A stretch of 64,000 nt of DNA. Source: Actinorhabdospora filicis. GTDB lineage: Bacteria; Actinomycetota; Actinomycetes; Mycobacteriales; Micromonosporaceae. Positions within the stretch are counted from its first letter, which is position 1; every line of letters begins with the position of its first letter. The stretch is from contig NZ_BSTX01000006.1 of the NCBI RefSeq assembly GCF_030269765.1, forward strand, positions 186,001 to 250,000, given 5' to 3'. A model generated the notes under the pieces. It was not told the DNA's origin. It was given only the letters and a program-made list of their open reading frames with translations, and made no database searches. This document shows, piece after piece, positions 39,366-47,130 of this stretch. Both the position numbers and the translations under genes were made by a program.

Positions 39366-40175
39366 TTAGCCCGAACGGGCCCGCCGCCACAGTGCCGCGA
39401 TCAGCGTGGACAGTCCACTCAGGACCAGCATCGCCGGGGTGAGGAGCACCAGCAGGCCGAACGCGTACCCGTGCCACTGGACGAGGTCCTGCGGGCGCGG
39501 CAGGTACAGCGCCAGCGCGAACGGCGGCCCGGCGCACGCGGCGAGCAGCGCGTCCCGGACCCGCCCGGTGGCCCGGTGGGCGACGGCCGGCGTCACCGCC
39601 GCGAAGAGCAGCAGCGCGCCGAGCGTGACCACGCCGTGGTCCGGGAGGAAGCCCCACCCGGTGAGCAGGCCCGGCTCGATGATCGAGTCCACCGTGAAGC
39701 CCACCAGCATCGCCGGGTGACCGGCCACGCTCCCGGCCGCCGCCGTCAGCCACAGCACGCCCGCGTGCAGCCCCATGCCCGCCCCGGCCGCCGGGAGCCA
39801 CGCCGTCAGCAGCGCCATCCCCAGTCCCAGGACCGTCCCGGTCATGATCGAGACGCCGTCGGCGTCGGTGTAGAACCCGGCGGTCAGCAGCGCGGCCTCG
39901 GCGCCCGCCCCGGTGGCCAGCGCCGCCGTGAGCAGCCGGACCGGCAGCGCCAGATGGCGCGCGAGGAGCACGGCGATGGAGGCCGAGACCGCCACGAACC
40001 AGCCCGCGACGGCGAGGCTCGACTCGCCGACGCGGTCGTCGCCTCCGCCGGGGAAGGGGGTGAGGCGGATGAGCCCGCACCACTCGGCGATGAGGATCTG
40101 CGCGGCGGTGAGTGCTGCGGCGGCGAGGACGGCCGCCGCGGCGATGAGGATCGTGCGGAGGGGTAAACGGTCCAT
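39366..40175 (-). CDS. Multi-pass membrane protein of unknown function
   Basis: 269 residues from ATG 40175 (GGTGGGG just upstream), with seven or eight hydrophobic helices and Ala/Leu-rich loops; no transporter signature is evident. Loops such as TDADGVSIMTG and GFLPDHGVVT lie between helices. It precedes the LuxR-type regulator by 9 bases and may sense or supply a signal to it, although that is inference from position. A perfect 8-bp inverted repeat (40219-40241) lies 44 bases upstream of its start. Confidence 0.7.
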   Translation of the reverse strand: MDRLPLRTILIAAAAVLAAAALTAAQILIAEWCGLIRLTPFPGGGDDRVGESSLAVAGWFVAVSASIAVLLARHLALPVRLLTAALATGAGAEAALLTAGFYTDADGVSIMTGTVLGLGMALLTAWLPAAGAGMGLHAGVLWLTAAAGSVAGHPAMLVGFTVDSIIEPGLLTGWGFLPDHGVVTLGALLLFAAVTPAVAHRATGRVRDALLAACAGPPFALALYLPRPQDLVQWHGYAFGLLVLLTPAMLVLSGLSTLIAALWRRARSG

Positions 40176-40218
40176 ATGCCCCACCGTAGGGGAGTGGAGC
40201 CCGAACCGGCGGGCGGTC

Positions 40219-40241
40219 TTGTTGCAAGTAATATGCAACAA
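40219..40241. promoter_or_regulatory. Inverted repeat TTGTTGCA-N7-TGCAACAA, probable operator
   Basis: Perfect 8-bp arms at 40219-40226 and 40234-40241 around AGTAATA, in the 115-base divergent gap between the membrane protein gene and tsaD. The AT-rich spacer and TTGCAA would also serve as promoter parts. No small repressor gene is adjacent. Confidence 0.6.
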
Positions 40242-40290
40242 CAGTGATCTTGTGTTAGTGCCGCCCCGGCCGGTTGATTAGGAGCCGCGC

Positions 40291-41304
40291 GTGACCCTCG
40301 TCCTCGGCATCGAGTCCTCCTGCGACGAGACCGGCGTCGGCCTCGTCCGCGACGGGGTCCTGCTCGGCGAGGCGCTCTCGTCGAGCATGGCCGAGCACCT
40401 GCGCTTCGGCGGCGTGGTGCCCGAGATCGCCGCCCGCGCCCACCTGGACGCCCTGGTGCCCACCGTCCGCGCCGCGCTGCGCGAGGGCGGGCTCGCGCTG
40501 TCCGACATCGACGCGGTCGCCGTCACCTCCGGTCCCGGCCTGGCCTCCTCGCTCCAGGTGGGGCTGGCCGCCGCGAAGGCCTACGCGGTGAGCCTCGGCG
40601 TGCCGCTGCTGGGCGTCCACCACCTCGCCGGGCACGTCGCCGCCGACACCCTCGTCCACGGCCCGCTGCCCGAGCGCAGCATCGCCCTGGTCGTCTCCGG
40701 CGGGCACACCTCGCTGCTCCTGCTGGGCGACCTGGCGCGCGACCCGATCGTCCACCTCGGCGACACCGCCGACGACGCCGCCGGGGAGGCCTTCGACAAG
40801 GTCGCCCGGCTCCTGGGCCTGGGCTACCCCGGCGGGCCCGCCGTCCAGCGCGCCGCCGAGCGCGGCGACCCGGCCGCGATCCGCTTCCCGCGCCCCAGCG
40901 CCGGGACCTACGGCTTCTCCTTCTCCGGCCTCAAGACCGCCGTCGCGCGCTGGATCGAACGCCACGACGGGCCCCTCCCGATCGCCGACCTCGCCGCGTC
41001 CTTCCAGGAGGCCGCCGTGGACGTGCTCACCGCCAAGGCCGTCGCCGCGTGCGCCGCCCACGAGGTGGGCACCCTCGTCATCGCCGGTGGCGTCGCGGCC
41101 AACGCGCGCCTGCGGGCGGTCGCCGAGGCCCGCTGCGCCGCCGCCGGGATCACCCTCCGCGTCCCACCGCCCCGCCTGTGCACCGACAACGGCGCGATGA
41201 TCGCCGCCGTCGGCTCCATGGTCGCCGCCGCCGGAGCCCCATGGGCGCCCATGGGGCTTGCGGCTGACCCGTCCGCACCGCTGATCGCCGCCCTACTGCA
41301 GTAA
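40291..41304 (+). CDS. tsaD: tRNA N6-adenosine threonylcarbamoyltransferase
   Basis: 337 residues from the GTG at 40291 with AGGAG 7 bases upstream. It is a complete TsaD/Kae1: GIESSCDETGVGLV at the N-terminus, VPEIAARAHLD, the metal-binding HHLAGH, SGGHTSL, GDTADDAAGEAFDK and the FSFSGLKTA loop, ending in IAGGVAANARLR and CTDNGAMIA. It transfers the threonylcarbamoyl group made by TsaC to A37 of ANN-decoding tRNAs, together with TsaB and TsaE. Its usual actinobacterial neighbours tsaB, tsaE, rimI and groES are absent here. Confidence 0.96.
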   Translation: MTLVLGIESSCDETGVGLVRDGVLLGEALSSSMAEHLRFGGVVPEIAARAHLDALVPTVRAALREGGLALSDIDAVAVTSGPGLASSLQVGLAAAKAYAVSLGVPLLGVHHLAGHVAADTLVHGPLPERSIALVVSGGHTSLLLLGDLARDPIVHLGDTADDAAGEAFDKVARLLGLGYPGGPAVQRAAERGDPAAIRFPRPSAGTYGFSFSGLKTAVARWIERHDGPLPIADLAASFQEAAVDVLTAKAVAACAAHEVGTLVIAGGVAANARLRAVAEARCAAAGITLRVPPPRLCTDNGAMIAAVGSMVAAAGAPWAPMGLAADPSAPLIAALLQ

Positions 41305-41352
41305 GGCGGCCAACGCGCCGCCCACCGCGGCCCATCTCCAGTAGGGGGAACG

Positions 41353-42534
41353 ATGACCATCGATCTGGAAGACCGCTTCGGCGCGCACAACTACCACCCG
41401 CTCCCGGTGGTCCTCGCCCACGGCGAGGGCGCGTGGGTGACCGACGTCGAGGGCCGCCGGTACCTCGACCTGCTCTCGGCCTACTCGGCGATGAACTTCG
41501 GGCACCGCCACCCCCGCCTCATCGCCGCCGCGCACGCCCAGCTCGACCGGCTCACCCTCACCAGCCGCGCCTTCCACAACGACCGGCTCGGCCGCTTCGT
41601 CGCCGACCTGGCCGCCCTCACCGGCATGGACGCCGTGCTGCCCATGAACACCGGCGCCGAAGCCGTCGAGACCGGCATCAAGGCCGCCCGCCGCTGGGGC
41701 TACACCCGCAAGGGCGTCCCGGACGGCCGCGCGCGCGTCATCGTCTTCGATGGCAACTTCCACGGCCGCACCACCACCATCGTCGGCTTCTCCACCGACC
41801 CCGTCGCCCGCGACGGCTTCGGGCCCTTCGCGCCCGGCTTCGACGTCGTCCCCTACGGCGACGCCCAGGCCCTCGAAGCCGCCATCACCCCCGACACCGT
41901 CGCGGTCCTCGCCGAACCCGTCCAGGGCGAGGCGGGCGTGCTGATCCCGCCGCCCGGCTGGCTGGCCCGGGTCCGCGAGCTCTGCGACGAGCACCGGATG
42001 CTGCTCATCGCCGACGAGATCCAGTCCGGCCTCGGCCGCACCGGGCACACCTTCGCCTGCGAGCGCGAAGGCGTCCGCCCCGACGTGTACCTGCTCGGCA
42101 AGGCCCTCGGCGGCGGTGTCGTCCCGCTCTCGGCGATCGCCGCCGACCGCGAGGTCATGGACGTGTTCACCCCCGGCCGCCACGGCTCCACCTTCGGCGG
42201 CAACCCCCTCGCCGCCGCCGTCGGCGCCGAGGTCGTGGCGATGCTGGCCACCGGTGAGTGGCAGGACCGCGCCCGCCGCCTCGGCGAGCACCTGGCCGCC
42301 GCGCTCGCCGGGCTCGACCCGGCCAAGATCAAGGAGATCCGGGTCTGCGGCCTGTGGGCGGGGGTGGAGCTGTCGCCGGACGCCCCGCCCGCCCGCGTGG
42401 TGTGCGAGCGCATGGCCGCCGCCGGGGTCCTGTGCAAGGAGACCCACGAGACGACCGTGCGCATCGCGCCGCCGCTGGTCATCGAGTCGGCCGAACTCGA
42501 TCACGCGGTAGGGGTGCTGGCCGCGGCGCTGTAG
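41353..42534 (+). CDS. rocD: Ornithine aminotransferase
   Basis: 393 residues, class-III PLP aminotransferase. Signatures: NYHPLPVVLAHGEGAWVTDVEG at the start, YSAMNFGHRHP, MNTGAEAVETGIKAARRWGY, NFHGRTTTIVGFS, LIADEIQSGLGRTG and the PLP lysine in LLGKALGGGVVPLSA. These are ornithine-type rather than acetylornithine-type. It converts ornithine and 2-oxoglutarate to glutamate semialdehyde and glutamate in arginine breakdown. AGGGGGA precedes the ATG. No arginase or dimethylargininase gene is adjacent. The 3' end overlaps the converging MFS gene by 56 bases. Confidence 0.93.
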   Translation: MTIDLEDRFGAHNYHPLPVVLAHGEGAWVTDVEGRRYLDLLSAYSAMNFGHRHPRLIAAAHAQLDRLTLTSRAFHNDRLGRFVADLAALTGMDAVLPMNTGAEAVETGIKAARRWGYTRKGVPDGRARVIVFDGNFHGRTTTIVGFSTDPVARDGFGPFAPGFDVVPYGDAQALEAAITPDTVAVLAEPVQGEAGVLIPPPGWLARVRELCDEHRMLLIADEIQSGLGRTGHTFACEREGVRPDVYLLGKALGGGVVPLSAIAADREVMDVFTPGRHGSTFGGNPLAAAVGAEVVAMLATGEWQDRARRLGEHLAAALAGLDPAKIKEIRVCGLWAGVELSPDAPPARVVCERMAAAGVLCKETHETTVRIAPPLVIESAELDHAVGVLAAAL

Positions 42535-43855
42535 CCGCGAGGGCGAGGAACACACCGCACCCGGCCACCATGAGCCAGCCGGGCCGGGAGGCGGCCACCA
42601 GGTCGCCCCCGGCCGCCACCAGCCCACCGGCGATCGCCACGCCCAGGGCCGCCCCGCACTGCCGCGCTGTGGACGTGATCGCGCCGGCGACCCCGGCGCG
42701 CTCGCGCGGCAGGCCGCTGACCGCCGTGTCGGTGATCGGCGCGTTGGCGAAGCCGAAACCGGCGCCGATCAGGCCCTGGGCGGCGATCAGCCAGGGGACG
42801 CCGGAACCGGCCAGGAGACACAGGCCGCCCGCGGTGAGGAAGCCCGCCGCGAGCAGCAGCGGCGGCCGGGCGCCCACCCGTCCCACCAGCCATCCCGACA
42901 GCGGCGCGCACACGATCGCGCCCACCGCCATCGGCAGCGCGGCCGTCCCCGCCGCCAGGGGCGTCCACCCCTCGGTGTGCTGGAGGCGGAAGGTCGCCAG
43001 GAACAGCGTCGCGCTCAGGGCCGCGAACACCGCCACCGCGCCCAGCACCGCACCGGCGAAGGCCGGACGCCGGAACAGCCCGGGGTCCACCAGCGGCTCG
43101 GCCCGCCGCGCCTCCACCAGCGCGAAGGCGAGCGCGGCCACCGCCAGGACCGCGTACAGGCCGATCGCGACCGGCGAGGTCCAGCCGACGCGCGGTCCCT
43201 CGATCAGCGCGCCCACCGCCACGGCGATGACCACCGCCAGCAGCGCCTGCCCGGGCGGGTCAAGCCGCCGCGGCCGCGGTGCCCGCGACTCCGGCACCAC
43301 CAGCGCGGTCAGCGCCAGCGCCAGGGCCACCACGGGGGCGTTCACCCAGAACAGCGAGCGCCACCCGAAGTGCGCCACGAGGGCGCCGCCCACCACCGGT
43401 CCCACGGCCATGCTCAGCCCGAACACCGAGGCCCACACGCCGATCGCCTTCGCGCGCTCCCGGGCGTCCGGCATCGCGGTCACCACGATGGCCAGCGCCA
43501 CCGGGCTCAGCATCGAGGCGCCCGCGCCCTGCACGGCCCGCGCGGCGATGAGCGCGCCCACCGAGGGCGCGGCCGCGCAGGCCAGGGACGCCGCGCCGAA
43601 CAGCACCAGCCCGGCCCGGAACACCCGCCGCCGCCCGAAGCGGTCGGCCAGCGCGCCCGAGGTGATCAGCAGGCCGGCCAGCACGATCGTGTAGGCGTCG
43701 ACCGTCCACTCCAGATCCCGCGTGCCCACCCCCAGGCCGCGCCCGATCGCGGGCAGTCCCACGTTCACGATCGTGGTGTCCAGGCCCACCAGGAACATGC
43801 TCAGGGCGCACACCCCCAGCACCGTCCAGCGCTTCCGCGCGCTCGGATCCGTCAT
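42479..43855 (-). CDS. MFS drug exporter, DHA2 (EmrB/QacA-like)
   Basis: 458 residues from ATG 43855 behind GGAGGTGG, with about 14 TM helices. Motifs: MFLVGLDTTIVNVGLPAI (D1), GALADRFGRRRVF (A) and SVFGLSMAVGPVVGG (C). It should export a toxic hydrophobic compound using the proton gradient. It diverges from an XRE-cupin gene across the inverted repeat at 43916-43932, which suggests direct control by that regulator. It overlaps the 3' end of rocD by 56 bases. Confidence 0.92.
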   Translation of the reverse strand: MTDPSARKRWTVLGVCALSMFLVGLDTTIVNVGLPAIGRGLGVGTRDLEWTVDAYTIVLAGLLITSGALADRFGRRRVFRAGLVLFGAASLACAAAPSVGALIAARAVQGAGASMLSPVALAIVVTAMPDARERAKAIGVWASVFGLSMAVGPVVGGALVAHFGWRSLFWVNAPVVALALALTALVVPESRAPRPRRLDPPGQALLAVVIAVAVGALIEGPRVGWTSPVAIGLYAVLAVAALAFALVEARRAEPLVDPGLFRRPAFAGAVLGAVAVFAALSATLFLATFRLQHTEGWTPLAAGTAALPMAVGAIVCAPLSGWLVGRVGARPPLLLAAGFLTAGGLCLLAGSGVPWLIAAQGLIGAGFGFANAPITDTAVSGLPRERAGVAGAITSTARQCGAALGVAIAGGLVAAGGDLVAASRPGWLMVAGCGVFLALAATAPRPAPLPRDRVRPTR

Positions 43856-43915
43856 CGGTCCACCTCCATATGTCGAGGCGATGCTCGGCCCGCGCACCCC
43901 TCCGGAGCCAGGTTC

Positions 43916-43932
43916 TTTGCGGAAATCGCAAA
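43916..43932. promoter_or_regulatory. Inverted repeat TTTGCG-N5-CGCAAA, probable XRE-cupin operator
   Basis: Perfect 6-bp arms (43916-43921 and 43927-43932) around GAAAT. The repeat is in the 85-base gap between the MFS gene and the XRE-cupin gene, 8 bases before the latter's GTG. TTTGC half-sites of this kind are common for this regulator family. Confidence 0.65.
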
Positions 43933-43940
43933 ATGAGCGG

Positions 43941-44519
43941 GTGGCCCCTTCCTCTCACGACGCCGAACTCGCCGCGATCCTCGACGCCATCGGCCCCCGC
44001 CTGCGCGCCCTGCGCCACGAGCGCGGCCTGACCCTGGAGGCGCTCGCCGCGCGCACGGGCATCTCGGTGAGCACCCTCTCGCGCCTGGAGTCGGTCCTGC
44101 GGCGGCCGACGCTGGACCTGCTCATCCCCATCGCGCGGGAGCATCGCGTCGCCCTCGACCGGCTGGTCGCCGCGCCCGCGACCGGCGACCCGCGCGTCCA
44201 CCTCGAACCGCTGCGGCACGGCCGCGAGAGCGTCGTGGTCCCGCTGACCCGCTACCCGGGACGCCTCCAGGTGTTCAAGCAGGTCCTCGCCCCGCGCGAG
44301 CCGCGCCTGCAGACCCACGACGGCCGCGAGTGGCTCTACGTCCTGGCCGGTGACCTGCGGCTGATCCTCGGCGAGCGCGATCTGCTGCTGCGGCCCGGCG
44401 AGGCCGCCGAGTTCGACACGCGCGAACCGCACTGGTTCGGCCCGGCGGGGGCGGAGCCGGTGGAGATCCTGCACCTCTACGGGCCGCGCGGCGACCAGGT
44501 GGTGGTGCGCACAGATTGA
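43941..44519 (+). CDS. XRE-family regulator with C-terminal cupin domain
   Basis: 192 residues from the GTG at 43941; an in-frame ATG at 43881 would make the operator coding. The HTH (about 18-72: LRALRHERGLTLEALAARTGISVSTLSRLES) is followed by a cupin (about 95-190) with THDGREWLYVLAGDLRLILGERDLLLRPGEAAEFDTREPHWFG. The cupin usually binds a small effector. It faces the MFS exporter and is likely its regulator. No Shine-Dalgarno sequence of quality precedes the start. Confidence 0.9.
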   Translation: MAPSSHDAELAAILDAIGPRLRALRHERGLTLEALAARTGISVSTLSRLESVLRRPTLDLLIPIAREHRVALDRLVAAPATGDPRVHLEPLRHGRESVVVPLTRYPGRLQVFKQVLAPREPRLQTHDGREWLYVLAGDLRLILGERDLLLRPGEAAEFDTREPHWFGPAGAEPVEILHLYGPRGDQVVVRTD

Positions 44520-44535
44520 TGTACCATTTGGTACA
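44520..44535. promoter_or_regulatory. 16-bp palindromic operator overlapping a leaderless start
   Basis: TGTACCA-TT-TGGTACA has perfect 7-bp arms; its last base is the A of the ATG at 44535. TACCAT (44522-44527) inside it is a TANNNT -10 element placed 7 bases before that A. A repressor bound here, most likely the TetR protein of the next gene, would cover both -10 and start site. Confidence 0.7.
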
Positions 44536-44954
44536 TGGAGTTCAATGCGACGGCGACCGCCACGGCGCCGGTCACCCCCTGCTGGACCGCCCTCACCGAC
44601 GTCGCCGACTGGCCGAACTGGACGGCGTCGATCACCTCCGTCACCCCGCTCGACACCCCCGAGGTCGCCGTCGGCAACCGCTTCCGCGTCGTCCAGCCCG
44701 GCCTGCCCGCCCTCGTCTGGACCGTCACCGAGGTCGCCGAGGGCGAGTCCTTCGTCTGGGAGACCCGCGCCCCCGGCGCGCGCACCGTCGGATGGCACCG
44801 CCTCACCCCCGTCCCCGACGGCGTCCGCATCGACGTCGGCGTCACCCAGACCGGCGCGCTGGGCACCCTCGTCGCCGCGCTCATGCGCGGCCGCACCCGC
44901 CGCTACCTGACCCTGGAGGCCGCCGGGCTCAAGGCCGCCGGTGAGTCGCGCTGA
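44535..44954 (+). CDS. SRPBCC-fold (polyketide cyclase/dehydrase-like) protein
   Basis: 139 residues: FNATATATAPVTPCWTALTDVADWPNWTASI opens a START/SRPBCC fold, with GNRFRVVQPGLPALVWTV strands and a long C-terminal helix (TLVAALMRGRTRRYLTLEAAGLK). The cavity binds a hydrophobic ligand, not identified here. There is no ribosome site; a -10 element sits 7 bases before the ATG, so the mRNA is probably leaderless. The TetR gene begins 14 bases before its stop, a tight translational overlap. Confidence 0.85.
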   Translation: MEFNATATATAPVTPCWTALTDVADWPNWTASITSVTPLDTPEVAVGNRFRVVQPGLPALVWTVTEVAEGESFVWETRAPGARTVGWHRLTPVPDGVRIDVGVTQTGALGTLVAALMRGRTRRYLTLEAAGLKAAGESR

Positions 44955-45480
44955 GGCCCTGCTCGACCGCTGCGTCGAGTACCTGAGCCGCACCGGCTTC
45001 GGCGACCAGAGCCTGCGCCAGATCGCCGCCGGGGTCCAGAGCAGCCACCGCATGCTCATCTACCACTTCGGCTCCCGCGAGGGACTCCTCGCGGCGGTCG
45101 TCGCCCGCGTCGAGGCCGAGCAGCGCGCCGCCCTCGCCGAGCTGTCCACCCTGGACGCCGCCACCGGCGCCGAGGCCTTCTGGCACCGGCTCGCCGACCC
45201 CGCCCTCGCCCCGCCCGAACGGCTGTTCTTCGAGGTCTACGCCCTCGCCCTGCACCACCCCGACTGGGCCGCCGGTTTCCGCGACGCCGTCATCACCGCC
45301 TGGCTCGCCCCCACCACCGCCGCCCTCGCCGAGCGCGGCCACACCCCCGAGGAGGCCGCCGCCCGCGCCCGCCTGGCGCTGGCCGCCGTCCGCGGCCTGC
45401 TCATGGACCTGCTGCTCACCGGCGACCGCGAGGGCGTGGACGCCGCGGCGGCGGCGTTCCGGCGGATGCTGTTCGCGTGA
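44941..45480 (+). CDS. TetR-family regulator coupled to the SRPBCC gene
   Basis: 179 residues from the GTG at 44941, which lies within the end of the SRPBCC gene. The HTH (CVEYLSRTGFGDQSLRQIAAGVQSSHRMLIYHFGSREGL) is typical. The C-terminal ligand domain has no obvious subgroup. Because it shares an mRNA with the SRPBCC gene, whose start is covered by a 16-bp palindrome, autorepression is likely. A 24-bp palindrome overlaps its stop codon. Confidence 0.9.
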   Translation: MSRAEALLDRCVEYLSRTGFGDQSLRQIAAGVQSSHRMLIYHFGSREGLLAAVVARVEAEQRAALAELSTLDAATGAEAFWHRLADPALAPPERLFFEVYALALHHPDWAAGFRDAVITAWLAPTTAALAERGHTPEEAAARARLALAAVRGLLMDLLLTGDREGVDAAAAAFRRMLFA

Positions 45481-45500
45481 GGGGGCCGCGGCCCCCTCAC
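45477..45500. terminator. 24-bp perfect palindrome, bidirectional terminator
   Basis: GTGAGGGGGCCG and CGGCCCCCTCAC are exact complements with no spacer. It overlaps the TetR stop codon (45478-45480) and ends 8 bases before the converging DUF3050 stop. Confidence 0.7.
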
Positions 45501-45508
45501 ACCCGGCG

Positions 45509-46294
45509 TCAGCCCTTGATGGCGGCGTGGATGCCGTCCCACAGCGCGACGCGCGCGTCCAGGGCGGCGTTGACCGTGTCGGCGCACTCCTGCCACTTCA
45601 CGTCGTCGTCGCCGCACAGGTCGGCCAGCATCTGCATGGCCATCGGGGTGTGCTTCTCCCCGTCGACCTCGATGTGCCGCTCCAGGTAGTCGACGAAGGA
45701 GTTGAGCCGGTTGCCGCGCTCGTTGACCGCGACGACCTGGGCGAACATGTCCGGGATGAGGTCCTCGCGGCCGAAGGCGAAGGCGGCGGCCTGCGCGTGG
45801 ACGGGCTTGCCGGCGATGAACGCGAAGGTCGTCTCGGAGAAGCGGCGGGACGGCTCCGGCAGACCGGACGAGGCCAGCGCGTCGGCGACGGCGGTGCCCT
45901 CGCGGAGCGCGGCGATGAGGGCGTCCACGGCGGTGGTGTCGGCGCCCGCCTCGTGCATGCCCTGGAGGTACAGCTCGAAGTGGCTGATGTAGCCCTCACC
46001 GAGCTCGTCGCTCTCCTCGACGGTGACGATGTCGTTGATCAGGTGGCGGCTGGCGCGGTGGGTGGTCGGCAGCCACGGGATCGTGACGCCGGTGAGGCTG
46101 ATCTGGAGCGACTTCAGCAGCGACATGAAGTCCCATACCGCGAAGACGTGATGCTCCATGAAGGTGACGATGGCCTCGTGGCTGTCCAGCCCGGCGTACA
46201 TCGGGTGCCCCACCACCCGGTCCCGGGACGCGGCGACGGCCTTCTCCAGCCGCTCGATGCCCGGGTGGGTCTGACCCCAGTCGTAACGCGACAT
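45509..46294 (-). CDS. DUF3050 protein (heme-oxygenase-like helical fold)
   Basis: 261 residues from ATG 46294 with GGAG 5 bases upstream. It matches the DUF3050 family: HPMYAGLDSHEAIVTFMEHHVFAVWDFMSLLKSLQ, the conserved VTIPWLP, and EESDELGEGYISHFELYLQGM, with Glu/His pairs spaced as in di-iron heme-oxygenase-like oxidases. A metal-dependent oxidase role is plausible but untested. It converges with the TetR gene and has no obvious operon partner. Confidence 0.85.
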   Translation of the reverse strand: MSRYDWGQTHPGIERLEKAVAASRDRVVGHPMYAGLDSHEAIVTFMEHHVFAVWDFMSLLKSLQISLTGVTIPWLPTTHRASRHLINDIVTVEESDELGEGYISHFELYLQGMHEAGADTTAVDALIAALREGTAVADALASSGLPEPSRRFSETTFAFIAGKPVHAQAAAFAFGREDLIPDMFAQVVAVNERGNRLNSFVDYLERHIEVDGEKHTPMAMQMLADLCGDDDVKWQECADTVNAALDARVALWDGIHAAIKG

Positions 46295-46409
46295 TGCTGC
46301 TCCGCTCTGTGTCGGCGGCCCCCGATGGCGCCGCTGGCACCGATGTTGGAGCGGGCCGCTGCGAATCCACTGCGGAACGGCCACGTATCCGCCACGAGAT
46401 CGACTCCCG

Positions 46410-47012
46410 CTACCACCCCTCGCCCGGATGCGCCGCCCGCAGCGGCCCCAGCAGCAGCTCGAAGCGTGGGACCAGGTGCGGCGCGGCCGGCATCAGCCCG
46501 CGCGCCAGCCGGGCCGCCTCCAGCGCGCCCGCGTCATCGCCGGTCACCAGCAGGCAGTGCAGCCGCAGCAGGCAGGACTCGGCCAGCTCGCGCTCGCCGC
46601 CCGCGCGGTGGCGGACCGCGACGGCCAGCGCCGCCGCCTCCGCCGCGCCGTCGGGGTCGGTCTCGGCGCCCGTGCGCAGGGCCGACAGGAGACCGTCGAG
46701 CCGGGCGGCGGCCACGGCGTGCAGGGCCGCGCCCAGGGCGCGCAGCGCGAGGGGACCGGTGGCGAAGGCGGCGTCGGCGGTGATGGCGGTGTGCAGGCGG
46801 TCGCGGACGTCGTGGCGCCCGGCGTGCCCGGCCAGCGCGGCGGCCTCGGCGCGGACGGTGAACAGCGCGGCGACGACCTCGTCGGGCGCGCCCGCGGCGG
46901 CCAGCCGCGCGAGGTCCTCGGCGGCGCGGGCGCAGACGAGCATGCCGTCCTCGGCGCGCCCGGCGGCGGCGAGCGCGTGGCCGTAGTCCCGCAGTGCTGA
47001 AGCTTCGTCCAT
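46410..47012 (-). CDS. Ala-rich helical, TPR-like protein of unknown function
   Basis: 200 residues from ATG 47012 with GAGGAG 8 bases upstream. Nearly all-helical with repeated A-x-A-L-R-x-x-G patterns (DYGHALAAAGRAEDGM, ALAGHAGRHDVRDRLHTAI, LLRLHCLLVTGDDAGALEAARLARGL), so it is probably a TPR solenoid for protein contacts. No signal peptide, TM helix or catalytic motif. It stands alone and diverges from the ThrE-type exporter gene. Confidence 0.65.
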   Translation of the reverse strand: MDEASALRDYGHALAAAGRAEDGMLVCARAAEDLARLAAAGAPDEVVAALFTVRAEAAALAGHAGRHDVRDRLHTAITADAAFATGPLALRALGAALHAVAAARLDGLLSALRTGAETDPDGAAEAAALAVAVRHRAGGERELAESCLLRLHCLLVTGDDAGALEAARLARGLMPAAPHLVPRFELLLGPLRAAHPGEGW

Positions 47013-47130
47013 CGGCTCGGCTCCTCGCCAGGTGGTCCACAAAGGATAGAGCGCGGGCGCCATTCGGGAGATCCGTGCGATTTGGGCGCTTAAGGGTGCT
47101 ATAGGTAGTTCATGACGAGCGGAGCCGCCC

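Noticed and set aside
37284..40166. A 960-codon plus-strand open frame
   Set aside because: It is antisense to the LuxR-type regulator and the membrane protein, both supported by domains or TM helices.
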